Made by a program: the position numbers and the translations under genes
Shown here: one piece after another, positions 53,100-63,289 of the stretch
Position numbering within the stretch: position 1 is the first letter of the stretch
How the letters are laid out: every line of letters begins with the position of its first letter
Notes under the pieces: model-generated
What the model was told of the DNA's origin: nothing
The model's database searches: none
Seen by the model: only the letters and a program-made list of their open reading frames with translations
Source: Fodinibacter sp038258215
GTDB lineage: Bacteria; Actinomycetota; Actinomycetes; Actinomycetales; Dermatophilaceae
Direction: 5' to 3'
Length of the DNA: 64,000 bases
Assembly (NCBI GenBank): GCA_038258215.1
Contig: JBBSQC010000003.1
Span: 87,789 to 151,788, forward strand

Positions 53100-53585
53100 C
53101 CCCTGGCCCGGCGCAGACCTGCTCGAGGGCCGGTCGTGCGTGCTGGTTCCCCTCCACATGGGCCACGCAGGGGCCCTGCGGACGGCATCCTGAGCCTGAT
53201 GCGCATCGACTGCGCCAACGGGTCCATCGAGATCGGTGGGATCTGTCTCGGCACCCCGCTCCAGCGCAGCACGGCGTCGACGGAGACCCAGCGGCTGCTC
53301 ATGGGGCACGTGTTCGACGACCTCGGCTACCGCAGGCTGGAGTGGAAGTGTGACGCGCTGAACGCGCCGTCGCGGGCCGCGGCGGAGCGCCTGGGCTACA
53401 CCTTCGAGGGGGTGTTCCGGCAGGCCGTCGTGACCAAGGGGCGCAGCCGCGACACCGCGTGGTTCTCCGTGGTCGACGGTGAGTGGCCGGCCGTGCGGGC
53501 CCGTCTCGACGCGTGGCTCGAGCCGTACAACTTCGACGAGCAGGGGTGCCAGCGGCGCGCTCTGGTCCATCCGCCAGTGCCCTGA
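53100..53585 (+). pseudogene. GNAT acetyltransferase remnant with a central deletion
   Basis: The C-terminal half, in frame from 53088 to 53585, matches the RimL-like GNAT ending: MRIDCANGSIEIGGICLG, LQRSTAST, WKCDALNAPSRAAAERLGY. A typical GNAT start (ADLLEGRSCVLVPLHMGH) appears in another frame just upstream (about 53100-53193) and hits a stop in GCATCCTGA. About 70 codons appear to be missing at the join (near 53185). The gene is decayed rather than a short true protein. The in-frame ORF could still make a truncated peptide. Confidence 0.7.
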
Positions 53586-53598
53586 GCGGGCTTGTTGT

Positions 53599-54939
53599 TC
53601 AGCCCCTGAGGCGCCAGATCGTCGTGGAGCGCCACGGCGCGTCGGGCCGCAGGACCGTGTCGGGGAAGGCCGGGTGGTTCGGGGCGTCGGGGAAGCCCTG
53701 GGTCTCGAGCGCGATGCCGGCGCGCGGGCCGTAGGTGCGCCCCGAGACGCCGGTGGCCGTGTGGTCGAAGTGGGCCCCGGTGTAGACCTGCAACCCGGGC
53801 TGGTCGGTCAGCACCTCGAGCACGCGACCTCCGGCCCCCTCCAGCCGGGCGGCCGGTCGCATCCCCTTGCCGTCGAGCGCCAGGTTGTGGTCCAGGCCCT
53901 GCCCGCGGCTCAGCTGCTCGTCGTCGAGCGCCAGCACGTCGCCCACGCGTCGGGGCTCGCGCAGGTCGAAGGGTGTGCCCTCCACGGCGCGCACCTCGCC
54001 CGTCGGCAGGAGGTCGGGCCCGACGGGCGTGAAGGCCGAGGCGTGCACCTGGAGGAGGTGGTCGTCGACGGGGCCGGTGCCCTCGCCGTCGAGGTGGACG
54101 TAGGAGTGGTTCGTCACGTTGCACGGTGTCGGGGCGCCGGAGCCCGCGGCGTAGTCGATGCGCACCTCGCCGGGCGAGACGGCATACGTCACGGTGAGAT
54201 CGACCCTTCCGGGGAAGCCGCCGTCACCGTCCGGGCTCGTCAGGGCCAGGCGCAGCCGTGCCTCGTCGACGTGCTCGACGACCCAGGTGGCCCGGTCGAA
54301 CCCCTCGAACCCACCGTGCAGCGTGTTGGGCCCCTCGTTGGTCGCGACCTGCACGACGCGGCCGTCGAGGGTGAAGCGCCCGCCCGCGAGGCGGTTCGCC
54401 ACGCGACCGACGACCGCTCCGAGGTACCCACCCTCGAAGCGGTAGGTGACCGGGTCCGCGTGGCCGAGGACGATGTCGATCCATCCGTCCGGTTGGTTCA
54501 CATCCACCACCCGCAGGCGACGCACCGCCGCGCCGACCGTGAGCACCTCGAGCTGGATGCCATCGGCGCGCAGCACGTGGCTCTCCGGGGGCGCCGCGTG
54601 CGGCGAGCTGAGACGTCGGGTCGCGACCACGGCGGAGGGGTTCAGGGGGCCATACACGTGCGGAAACCGTTCGCCTGCAGCCGATTTCGCTACCTCCCAG
54701 CGCAGCGGAGACTCCAGCCGCGCGGGGGCCACCGTGAGCAGGAGGAGGTCGCCGGCATACCCGCCGTAGTAGCGGCTGAGCACCCCGGCCACCTGGGCTG
54801 CCGTGGAGCAGTGGATGAAACCCTCGTCGGCCAGGGACCGGCCGACGGTCGACCGGGTGTAGCTCCCGGACTCCAGGGCTGCCTCCCAGTGCGCAGGCTC
54901 GGCGAGGTGGTGGATCGGGTCGCCCTCGCCCGCGCTCAC
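53599..54939 (-). CDS. DUF952 domain fused to aldose 1-epimerase
   Basis: A 446-residue protein of two domains. Residues 1-110 are a DUF952 domain: IHHLAEPAHWEAALESGSY, EGFIHCSTAAQVAGVLSRYY, LLLLTVAPARL and FPHVYGPLNPSAVV. Residues about 120-446 are a mutarotase (GalM): NRLAGGRFTLDG, EGPNTLHGGFEGFDRATW, catalytic His in VTNHSYVHLDG and Glu in ALETQGFPDAPNHP. GalM interconverts alpha and beta sugar anomers; DUF952 has no known role. The GTG start overlaps the HAD gene stop by GTGA. The fusion is continuous with no internal stop. Confidence 0.82.
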   Translation of the reverse strand: MSAGEGDPIHHLAEPAHWEAALESGSYTRSTVGRSLADEGFIHCSTAAQVAGVLSRYYGGYAGDLLLLTVAPARLESPLRWEVAKSAAGERFPHVYGPLNPSAVVATRRLSSPHAAPPESHVLRADGIQLEVLTVGAAVRRLRVVDVNQPDGWIDIVLGHADPVTYRFEGGYLGAVVGRVANRLAGGRFTLDGRVVQVATNEGPNTLHGGFEGFDRATWVVEHVDEARLRLALTSPDGDGGFPGRVDLTVTYAVSPGEVRIDYAAGSGAPTPCNVTNHSYVHLDGEGTGPVDDHLLQVHASAFTPVGPDLLPTGEVRAVEGTPFDLREPRRVGDVLALDDEQLSRGQGLDHNLALDGKGMRPAARLEGAGGRVLEVLTDQPGLQVYTGAHFDHTATGVSGRTYGPRAGIALETQGFPDAPNHPAFPDTVLRPDAPWRSTTIWRLRG

Positions 54940-55760
54940 GACTCGCCCGGGCCTGCGGCCGCGTCCCCGTCCGCCAGCTCGGTGACCAACGGCACGACGT
55001 CGGCGATGGAGTCCACCACGCGTGTGGGGCGGTAGGGGAAGTTCTCCACCTGGTCGGCCCGGGTCGACCCGGTGAGCACGAGGATGGTGCGCAGCCCGGC
55101 CTCGAGACCGCTGATCACGTCGGTGTCCATCCGGTCGCCGATCATCACGGTGGTCTCGGAGTGCGCCTCAAGCCGGTTGAGGGCGCTGCGCATCATGAGC
55201 GAGTTGGGCTTGCCGACGTAGTAGGGGCTGCGTCCGGTGGCGGTGCTGATGAGCGCCGCGACCGAGCCCGTCGCGGGGAGGGTGCCGGCGGGGCTCGGGC
55301 CGCTGGGGTCGGGGTTGGTCGCGATGAACCGGGCACCGGCCTCGATGAGCCGGATCGCGCGGGTGATCGACTCGAAGGAGTAGGTGCGGGTCTCACCGAG
55401 GACGACGTAGTCGGGGTCGCGGTCGGTCATGACGTAGCCGACCTCGTGCAGCGCGTTGGTCAGCCCTGCCTCGCCCACGACGTATGCCGTGCCCCCCGGG
55501 CGCTGGTCGTCGAGGAAGTCTGCGGTGGCCAGGGCGGAGGTCCAGATGCGCTTCTCCGGGACGTCGATCCCGCTGCGCAGCAGTCGTGCCCGCAGGTCGC
55601 GAGGCGTGTAGATCGAGTTGTTGGTGAGCACGAGGTACTCGCGACCGGAGGTCTTGAGAGCGTCGAGGAAGTCGGAGGCGCCCGGGATCGGGTCCTCCTC
55701 GTGCACGAGCACGCCGTCCATGTCGGTGAGCCAGGTCTCGATCCGTCTGAGCGTCGTCAT
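54936..55760 (-). CDS. HAD-IIA-family phosphatase (NagD-like)
   Basis: A 274-residue phosphatase. The nucleophile motif is WLTDMDGVLVHEEDPIPGA, motif II VLTNNSIYTPRD, the cap segment YVVLGETRTYSFESI, Lys in YYVGKPNSLMM, and motif IV in MIGDRMDTDVISGLEAG. It would dephosphorylate sugar phosphates or nucleotides. ATG 55760. It is translationally coupled by GTGA to the mutarotase fusion, suggesting a sugar-salvage pair. It diverges from a GNAT gene over 34 nt. Confidence 0.88.
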   Translation of the reverse strand: MTTLRRIETWLTDMDGVLVHEEDPIPGASDFLDALKTSGREYLVLTNNSIYTPRDLRARLLRSGIDVPEKRIWTSALATADFLDDQRPGGTAYVVGEAGLTNALHEVGYVMTDRDPDYVVLGETRTYSFESITRAIRLIEAGARFIATNPDPSGPSPAGTLPATGSVAALISTATGRSPYYVGKPNSLMMRSALNRLEAHSETTVMIGDRMDTDVISGLEAGLRTILVLTGSTRADQVENFPYRPTRVVDSIADVVPLVTELADGDAAAGPGES

Positions 55761-55794
55761 GGCCCCATTGTGTCGGGCTGGGAGGATCAGCGGT

Positions 55795-56343
55795 ATGCCG
55801 CCGACCCTCTCGCGTGTCCGCCCCGCCACCCCCGCCGACGTTCCCGTCATGGTGCGCCTGATCCGGGAGCTCGCGGAGTACGAGAAGGCGCTCTCCGAGG
55901 TGCAGGCCGACGCGGGCAGCCTGGGCTCCGCGCTCTTCCCGGAGGGGGACGTCCCCGCCGTGTTCGCCCACGTCGCCGAGGTCGACGGTGAGGTGGTGGG
56001 CTGCGCCATCTGGTTCCTGTCCTTCTCGACGTGGACCGGCACCCATGGCATCTGGCTCGAGGACCTCTACGTCACCCCCGAGCAGCGCGGGTCCGGTCTG
56101 GGTCAGGAGCTGCTGCGCACGCTCGCGGCCCTGTGCACGGAGCGCGGCTATCACCGCCTCGAGTGGTGGGTGCTGGACTGGAACACCCCGAGCATCGGCT
56201 TCTACGAGTCGATCGGCGCGGTCGCCCAGGACGAGTGGACCCGGTTCCGCCTCGACGGCGCCGCGTTGTCAGCCTTGAGCGCGGAAGTGGTCGCCCTGGA
56301 CGCCACTTCCGCACTCAAGGGCGGGCGGTGGCGAACGGGGTGA
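55795..56343 (+). CDS. GNAT-family N-acetyltransferase (diamine/amine-like)
   Basis: A 182-residue acetyltransferase: RPATPADVPVMVRLIRELAEYEKA at the start, WLEDLYVTPEQRGSGLGQELL (acetyl-CoA loop), and RLEWWVLDWNTPSIGFYESIGA. The pattern is that of diamine acetyltransferase-like GNATs. ATG 55795 has GGAGG upstream. The last 20 or so residues (SALSAEVVALDATSALKGG) are encoded entirely by a palindrome, and the ORF then overlaps the convergent gene. The original C-terminus may have been extended by insertion of that palindrome. Confidence 0.8.
   Translation: MPPTLSRVRPATPADVPVMVRLIRELAEYEKALSEVQADAGSLGSALFPEGDVPAVFAHVAEVDGEVVGCAIWFLSFSTWTGTHGIWLEDLYVTPEQRGSGLGQELLRTLAALCTERGYHRLEWWVLDWNTPSIGFYESIGAVAQDEWTRFRLDGAALSALSAEVVALDATSALKGGRWRTG
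56274..56319. repeat. palindrome, copy 2 of a two-copy family
   Basis: CTTGAGCGCGGAAGTGG and the reverse complement at 56303-56319 pair over 17 bp with one mismatch, around a 12-nt loop. Core and loop (GGAAGTGGTCGCCCTGG) match the palindrome at 15216-15260. Here it lies inside the GNAT 3' end and next to the convergent gene's end, so it may double as a terminator. Confidence 0.8.
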
Positions 56344-57849
56344 GCAGCTGGTCGACGGGGGCGAAGTCGTCGGTGAGCACCGGGGAGTCCCCGACCCAGA
56401 CCTCCAGCTCCGAACCGTGGATCACCCGCCAGTCGAGGTCGCGCTCCTCGATCCCGTCGGCCCAGGCCGCCTCGTCGATCGGGGCGTCGGAGGCCAGCAC
56501 GACGAGGTTCCCCCCGCCGGCACCGCGCGTCGCGGCGGGTGAGGCGGCGAGGGCGACGTGCTCGAAGAGCGTGGACAGCGTGCGGACCTCGGCCCGCGCG
56601 AAGCCCAGCGGGGGGTTGTCGATGAGGTTCGCGGCGTACACGCCATCGGGGCGCAGCACCCGCTCCACGTCGCCGAGCGCTTCCCGGGTCGTCAGGTGCC
56701 ACGGCACGCTCACCCCTCCGAACGCATCGCCGACGACGAGGTCGAGGCTGTCGGTCTCCAGGTCGCGCAGGCCCAGGCGGGCGTCCTCGACCCGCACCTC
56801 GAGGTCGTCCCCGACCTCGAGCCCGAGACGCTCGACATCGATGTCCACCACCCCGGGGTCGATCTCCGAGACGGTGCTCACCGTGCCGGGGCGCACCTCG
56901 GCGAGGTAGCGGGGGAGGGTCAGCCCGCCACCTCCGAGGTGGTGGGCATCGAGGGCCTCACCTGCGGGGTAGAGCTCATCGGTCGCTGCGGCGAGCGCCT
57001 TCACGTAGGAGAACTCGAGGTGCGTCGGGTCGTCCACGACGACGTAGGAGTGCCGCAGGTTGTCAAGGACCAGGCTCAGCCCACCGGCACGGTCCGGGTC
57101 GGCCACGACCACCGCACAGTGGTAGGTCGTCTCCTCGTCGCAGCCGCTCGGCGCCAGCGCGGCACCGAGCCCGCCGAGCAGCAAGACACCTCCGGCCAGT
57201 GCCACTGTCCGACGCCGCGACCCCACCTCGACCGCCACACCTGCGACGGCGAGCGTCATCCCGAGGCCGACCATGATCCAGGTGACGGGAACGCGCGAGA
57301 TGAGGACGAACCCCGTGACCACCGTGCCGAGGATGGCTCCCGCAGTGCCGACACCCGAGAGCCGCCCCACCACGGTGCCGGTCTCGGCGAGACTGCTCAG
57401 CCGAAGCGTGGTGACCATCGGCGTGATGGCGGACAGCAGCAGGCCGGGCACCACGATCGTCGCGGCAGCGGTGAGGAGCAGGAAGGACCCACCGGCCACG
57501 GACCCCGTGCCGCGCAGCAGGAACGGCGTCACTGCGACGACGGCGCCGGAGACCCCGAGGAGGGTCCCGATCAGAGCGCGGGCGTCGCGCGAGTCAGCCC
57601 ACCACCCACCCAGCCAGGCGCCCCCGGCGATCGCCAGGAGGGCGAGGCCGATGACGATCGTGCTCGTCTCCAGGGTCAGCCCGAGGTAGGGGGCGAGGAG
57701 CCGGAGGGAGACGATCTCGACCACGAGCACGGCTGCGGAGGAGCCGAAGACGAGCAGGGCGGCCTGCGTGCCGCCGATCCTTGGTGCGGCCGCCTCGGCC
57801 GGCTCTGAGTAGGCCCGCGCCGCCCGGTCGGCGGCCGACTTTCGTCCGC

Positions 57850-57853
<4 letters not shown>
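56315..57853 (-). CDS. membrane-bound spermidine-synthase-like protein
   Basis: A 512-residue protein with a membrane block of several helices (about residues 30-240; LLVFGSSAAVLVVEIVSLRLLAPYLG is the first) fused to a soluble aminopropyltransferase-like domain. In the latter, HHLGGGGLTLPRYLAE, VSEIDPGVVDIDVERLGL, VRVEDARLGLRDL and DLVVGDAFGGVSVPWHLTT are the SAM/polyamine-synthase pattern. Such fused forms may not be true spermidine synthases. The GTG start overlaps the nadE stop by GTGA. Confidence 0.82.
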
Positions 57854-59934
<2,081 letters not shown>

Positions 59935-59970
59935 GGACCCGAGCCTATTGCGCGACCCTTCCGGCGCCGG

Positions 59971-60609
59971 TCACTCGGCGAGCATCACGGCCTGCATGAA
60001 CCGGGTCGCGGACTCCACGAGCGCGACCCTGGACTCCGGGTCGTGCCCGTCGAGGGCGCGAAGACCGATCTCGTTGAGGCCGCCGACGACGCAGACCGCC
60101 TCGATGTGGCTGAGCTGACGCACGTCGGTGCCGGCGGCATCGGCCCGGGCCAGCATCTGGAGCAGCTGGGTGGCGTGCCGGTCGACGACGTCGCGCCGCA
60201 CCGCCATCCCGCGCTCGCCGACGGTGCAGACGTCCACGACGTGGGCGCGACCGAGGGCGGGCTCGGCGACGAGGAAGCCGATGAAGGCGGCGGCCGCGTC
60301 CTGGAGCTGCACGGTGGCCGGGGCGGCCCCCGGCTGGAGGGCGGCCTCGACGGTGGCCATGAGCTCCTCGCTGCGGCTGCGGTAGAGCGAGAGGAAGCAG
60401 TCGTCCCGGTCCCTGAAGTGCTCGTAGAAGGTGCGCTTGGAGGTGCCCGCCCGACGGGCGACGTCCGCGATGGTGGTGGCGGAGAGGCCCTTCTTGGTCA
60501 CGGAGGCCGCGAGGGCCGCCTCGAGCCGGTGCCGCGTCGCAGCGGCACGGTCCTCGCCCGCGGTGCCGTCGGCGTGGGGGTCCTGGGGTGGTCGGTTGGC
60601 GGTGCTCAT
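59971..60609 (-). CDS. TetR-family repressor
   Basis: A 212-residue TetR. The HTH is GLSATTIADVARRAGTSKRTFYEHFRDRDDCFL. The rest is the helical effector domain. ATG 60609; another in-frame Met lies at 60630 upstream but within the operator. Two identical-type palindromes immediately upstream, over the divergent start of the YhgE system genes, make it a likely repressor of that pair and of itself. Confidence 0.88.
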   Translation of the reverse strand: MSTANRPPQDPHADGTAGEDRAAATRHRLEAALAASVTKKGLSATTIADVARRAGTSKRTFYEHFRDRDDCFLSLYRSRSEELMATVEAALQPGAAPATVQLQDAAAAFIGFLVAEPALGRAHVVDVCTVGERGMAVRRDVVDRHATQLLQMLARADAAGTDVRQLSHIEAVCVVGGLNEIGLRALDGHDPESRVALVESATRFMQAVMLAE

Positions 60610-60612
60610 GAT

Positions 60613-60652
60613 GGTACTGTAACGTACCAATCAGAAGGTACGCACCAGTACC
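60613..60652. promoter_or_regulatory. twin operators GGTAC-N6-GTACC
   Basis: GGTACTGTAACGTACC (60613-60628) and GGTACGCACCAGTACC (60637-60652) share perfect GGTAC/GTACC arms with 6-bp spacers, centres 24 bp apart, between the TetR start and the divergent gene. This suits cooperative binding of two repressor dimers on the same face of DNA. Confidence 0.85.
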
Positions 60653-60681
60653 ACCTTGTTGCCCAGCGTGGAAGGACCCTC

Positions 60682-61302
60682 ATGGAGCTCGTCGCCGACA
60701 CCGTCAGCGTGGCAGGGACGCGCAGCCCCCTGCTCCAGCCGACCTCGTTCGTCGCGCCCCCGGCTCGCGTCACCGCCGTCGCCGGTGACCCCGGGTACGG
60801 ACAGGTGGCCCTGGCGCTCGCCCTGGCCGGCCGGATGCCGCTGCGCACCGGTCACGTCCGCCTCGACGGGGTGGAGGACCGGGACCGGCTGCGGGCGCAC
60901 GTGACCATCGTCGACGTGGCCGACGTCTCCGCACCCGAGGACGGGCTCGCGGTGCACCACGTCGTCTCCGAGGAGCTCGCCTTCGCGGGGAGGCCGTCCG
61001 GTCGCGCCGCGGTGAGGGCGTTCCTCGAGGAGCACGGGGTCGTGGCCAGCGCAGACGATCCGTTCGAGGTTCTCGCCCCCGCCGACCGGGTCCGGGTGCT
61101 CGTGCACGCCGCAGCCGAGCGTGCGGCCACCCGGGTGCTCGTCGTGGGCAACCCGGACCGACGCGGTGGCGACCCGCACGTGTGGTGGCCGGTGCTCACC
61201 GACCTGGCCGCCGACGGCCTCACGGTGGTCGTCCAGCTGACCCGGCCGACGATGCAGGAGCTGGGTCTCCCGGTGGTCGCGGGCCTGGGGGTGCGGGCAT
61301 GA
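60682..61302 (+). CDS. degenerate ABC-ATPase-like protein partnered with YhgE
   Basis: A 206-residue protein that aligns over its length with ABC ATPases but has lost the catalytic motifs. The Walker A region reads AGDPGYGQVALALALAG, with Gln for Lys and no Ser/Thr; no LSGGQ signature is seen, and the Walker B area reads RVLVVGNPDRRGGD. It cannot hydrolyse ATP as drawn. ATG 60682 has GGAAGGA upstream. Its stop overlaps the YhgE gene by ATGA, so it is probably a non-catalytic accessory of that exporter. Controlled by the divergent TetR. Confidence 0.7.
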   Translation: MELVADTVSVAGTRSPLLQPTSFVAPPARVTAVAGDPGYGQVALALALAGRMPLRTGHVRLDGVEDRDRLRAHVTIVDVADVSAPEDGLAVHHVVSEELAFAGRPSGRAAVRAFLEEHGVVASADDPFEVLAPADRVRVLVHAAAERAATRVLVVGNPDRRGGDPHVWWPVLTDLAADGLTVVVQLTRPTMQELGLPVVAGLGVRA

Positions 61303-63278
61303 CCGCGCTCCGACTGGCCCTCACCGAGCTGCGCCGGATCAGTGCCAACACCGTCGGCCGAGTCGCTCTCGTGGCCATGGTGCTGGTGCCCTCGATCTAC
61401 GGCGGCCTCTACCTCTACGCCAACAACGACCCGTACGCGAACCTCGACCAGGTGCCTGCCGCCCTCGTCGTCGAGGACACCGGCACCACCCTGTCCACCG
61501 GGGAGGAGCTCGCCGTGGGGGAGGACGTCGCCGCCTCGATCCTCGAGGCCGCCACCTTCGACTGGTCCCGGGTCGACCGGGCCGAGGCCGAGAAAGGGCT
61601 CGACGACGGCGACTTCGACCTCGCGCTCCTGGTGCCGGCCGACTTCTCCGCCGACCTCGCCTCCACCGCGGGGTCGGACCCCCGCCAGGCCACCCTGGTC
61701 ATCGACACCAACGACGCCAACAACTACCTCGCCCGCACCATCGCCAACACCCTCGTCACCCAGGTGACGGCATCCGTGGCCGAGCAGGTCAGCAGCACGG
61801 CCGCCAGCCGCTACCTCGAGGGGTTCGCCACGATCCACGCCCAGGTCGACGACGCGGCCGCCGGCGCCCAGAGCCTCGCCGAGGGCGCGACGAAGGCTGC
61901 GTCGGGCGCCCACCGGCTGGCGTCGGGCTCCGCGGACCTGCTCGATGGGCAGGAGAAGCTCGTCGACGGCTCGGCGCAGCTCTCCTCGGGGGCGAAGGAC
62001 CTCTCCTCGGGGCTCGCGACCCTGCGATCGGGCACGGCCGACCTCCCCGAGCAGACCGCCGACCTATCGGAGGGGTCTCGCCGGGTGGCCGACGGCAACG
62101 CCCGGGTCGCGGATGCCGGTCGCGAGGTCGCCGAGGCGGCCGACGCCCTGGTCGTCGACCTCACCAGCGCGAAGGGCGAGCTCGCCGACCAGCTTGTCGA
62201 GGCCGGGTTCACGCAGGAGCAGATCGACCTCGTCCTGGCCAAGGCCGACGTCGTCGCCGGCCGGGTCGACGGCGCCAACGCCAAGGTGCAGGAGGCCTCC
62301 GGCCAGCTCGACGACCTCTCCGACGGCGCGGCCCAGGTGGCCGACGGCGCCGAGGCGCTGGCGAAGGCGGCGGGGCCACTCACCTCGGGCATCGACAGCG
62401 CTGCCGACGGTGGTACGGACCTCGCCGACGGCGCCTCGACGCTCGCCAGCGGACAGCGCGACGCCCTCGACGGGGCCGAGCTGCTCGCCGCGGGTGCCAA
62501 GAGCCTCGACTCGGGCCTGGGCACGATCGCCTCGGGCGCATCGACGCTCGCCGACGGGCTGGAGGATGGCGCGAGCTCGATCCCCGACCCGTCCCCGGAG
62601 CAGCGTCAGGCGGCGGCCGAGACCATCGGCAGTCCGGTGACGGTGCAGCGCAACGCCGAGGCGGCCGCAGCCACCTACGGCGCGGGTCTGGCGCCGTTCT
62701 TCATGACCCTCGCCCTGTGGATCGGTGGGTTCGTCCTCTTCACCCGCATGCGCGCCCTGTCGTCGAGGGCGCTGTCGGCCGGCCAGCCCGGGTGGCGGGT
62801 CTCCCTCGGGGGGTGGCTGGCCCCTGCCCTGCTCGGTGTCGCTCAGGTGGCCACCGCATTCGCCGTGGTGTCGCTGGCCGTCGGCATCGACGTGGCCCGG
62901 CCGGTCGCCCTGCTCGGCTTCATGGTGTTGGTCTCGCTGACCTTCATCGCGGTGATCCACACCCTGATGGCGCGCTTCGGGTTGGTCGGGCAGTTCATGG
63001 CCCTGGTGCTCATGGTGCTCCAGCTCGTCACTGCGGGAGGCACCTTCCCGTGGCAGACGCTGCCCGGCCCGCTGCAGCCGTTGCACCACGTGTTGCCGAT
63101 GTCGTATGCCGTGGACGGCGTGCGGCGCCTGATGTACGGCGGACCGCTCGGGCCCCTGACCCTCGACCTCCTCGTCATCGCCACGTGGGGCGTGGGGGCG
63201 CTCGCGCTCGGAGCCCTCGCCGCCCGTCGCGCTGGCACCTGGACCCCTGCTCGGGTCAAGCCCGAGCTCGTCGCGTAG
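61299..63278 (+). CDS. YhgE/Pip-family membrane protein
   Basis: A 659-residue membrane protein. The first helix (RISANTVGRVALVAMVLVPSIYG) leads to an extracytoplasmic domain, then a long stretch (about 200-470) of low-complexity SG/DG repeats (SGSADLLDGQEKLVDGSAQL). The C-terminal part has about five helices, with FFMTLALWIGGFVLF and MVLQLVTAGGTFPWQTLPG. This is the standard YhgE/Pip (ABC-2-like) layout, as in ESX-type or phage-receptor proteins. It overlaps the pseudo-ATPase gene by ATGA. Substrate unknown. Confidence 0.9.
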   Translation: MTALRLALTELRRISANTVGRVALVAMVLVPSIYGGLYLYANNDPYANLDQVPAALVVEDTGTTLSTGEELAVGEDVAASILEAATFDWSRVDRAEAEKGLDDGDFDLALLVPADFSADLASTAGSDPRQATLVIDTNDANNYLARTIANTLVTQVTASVAEQVSSTAASRYLEGFATIHAQVDDAAAGAQSLAEGATKAASGAHRLASGSADLLDGQEKLVDGSAQLSSGAKDLSSGLATLRSGTADLPEQTADLSEGSRRVADGNARVADAGREVAEAADALVVDLTSAKGELADQLVEAGFTQEQIDLVLAKADVVAGRVDGANAKVQEASGQLDDLSDGAAQVADGAEALAKAAGPLTSGIDSAADGGTDLADGASTLASGQRDALDGAELLAAGAKSLDSGLGTIASGASTLADGLEDGASSIPDPSPEQRQAAAETIGSPVTVQRNAEAAAATYGAGLAPFFMTLALWIGGFVLFTRMRALSSRALSAGQPGWRVSLGGWLAPALLGVAQVATAFAVVSLAVGIDVARPVALLGFMVLVSLTFIAVIHTLMARFGLVGQFMALVLMVLQLVTAGGTFPWQTLPGPLQPLHHVLPMSYAVDGVRRLMYGGPLGPLTLDLLVIATWGVGALALGALAARRAGTWTPARVKPELVA

Positions 63279-63289
63279 GCGGAGTCCGT

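Noticed and set aside
61860..62580. Repeated SG/DG segments in the YhgE gene considered as a DNA tandem repeat
   Set aside because: The repeats are at the protein level with varied codons, as is usual for YhgE/Pip proteins.
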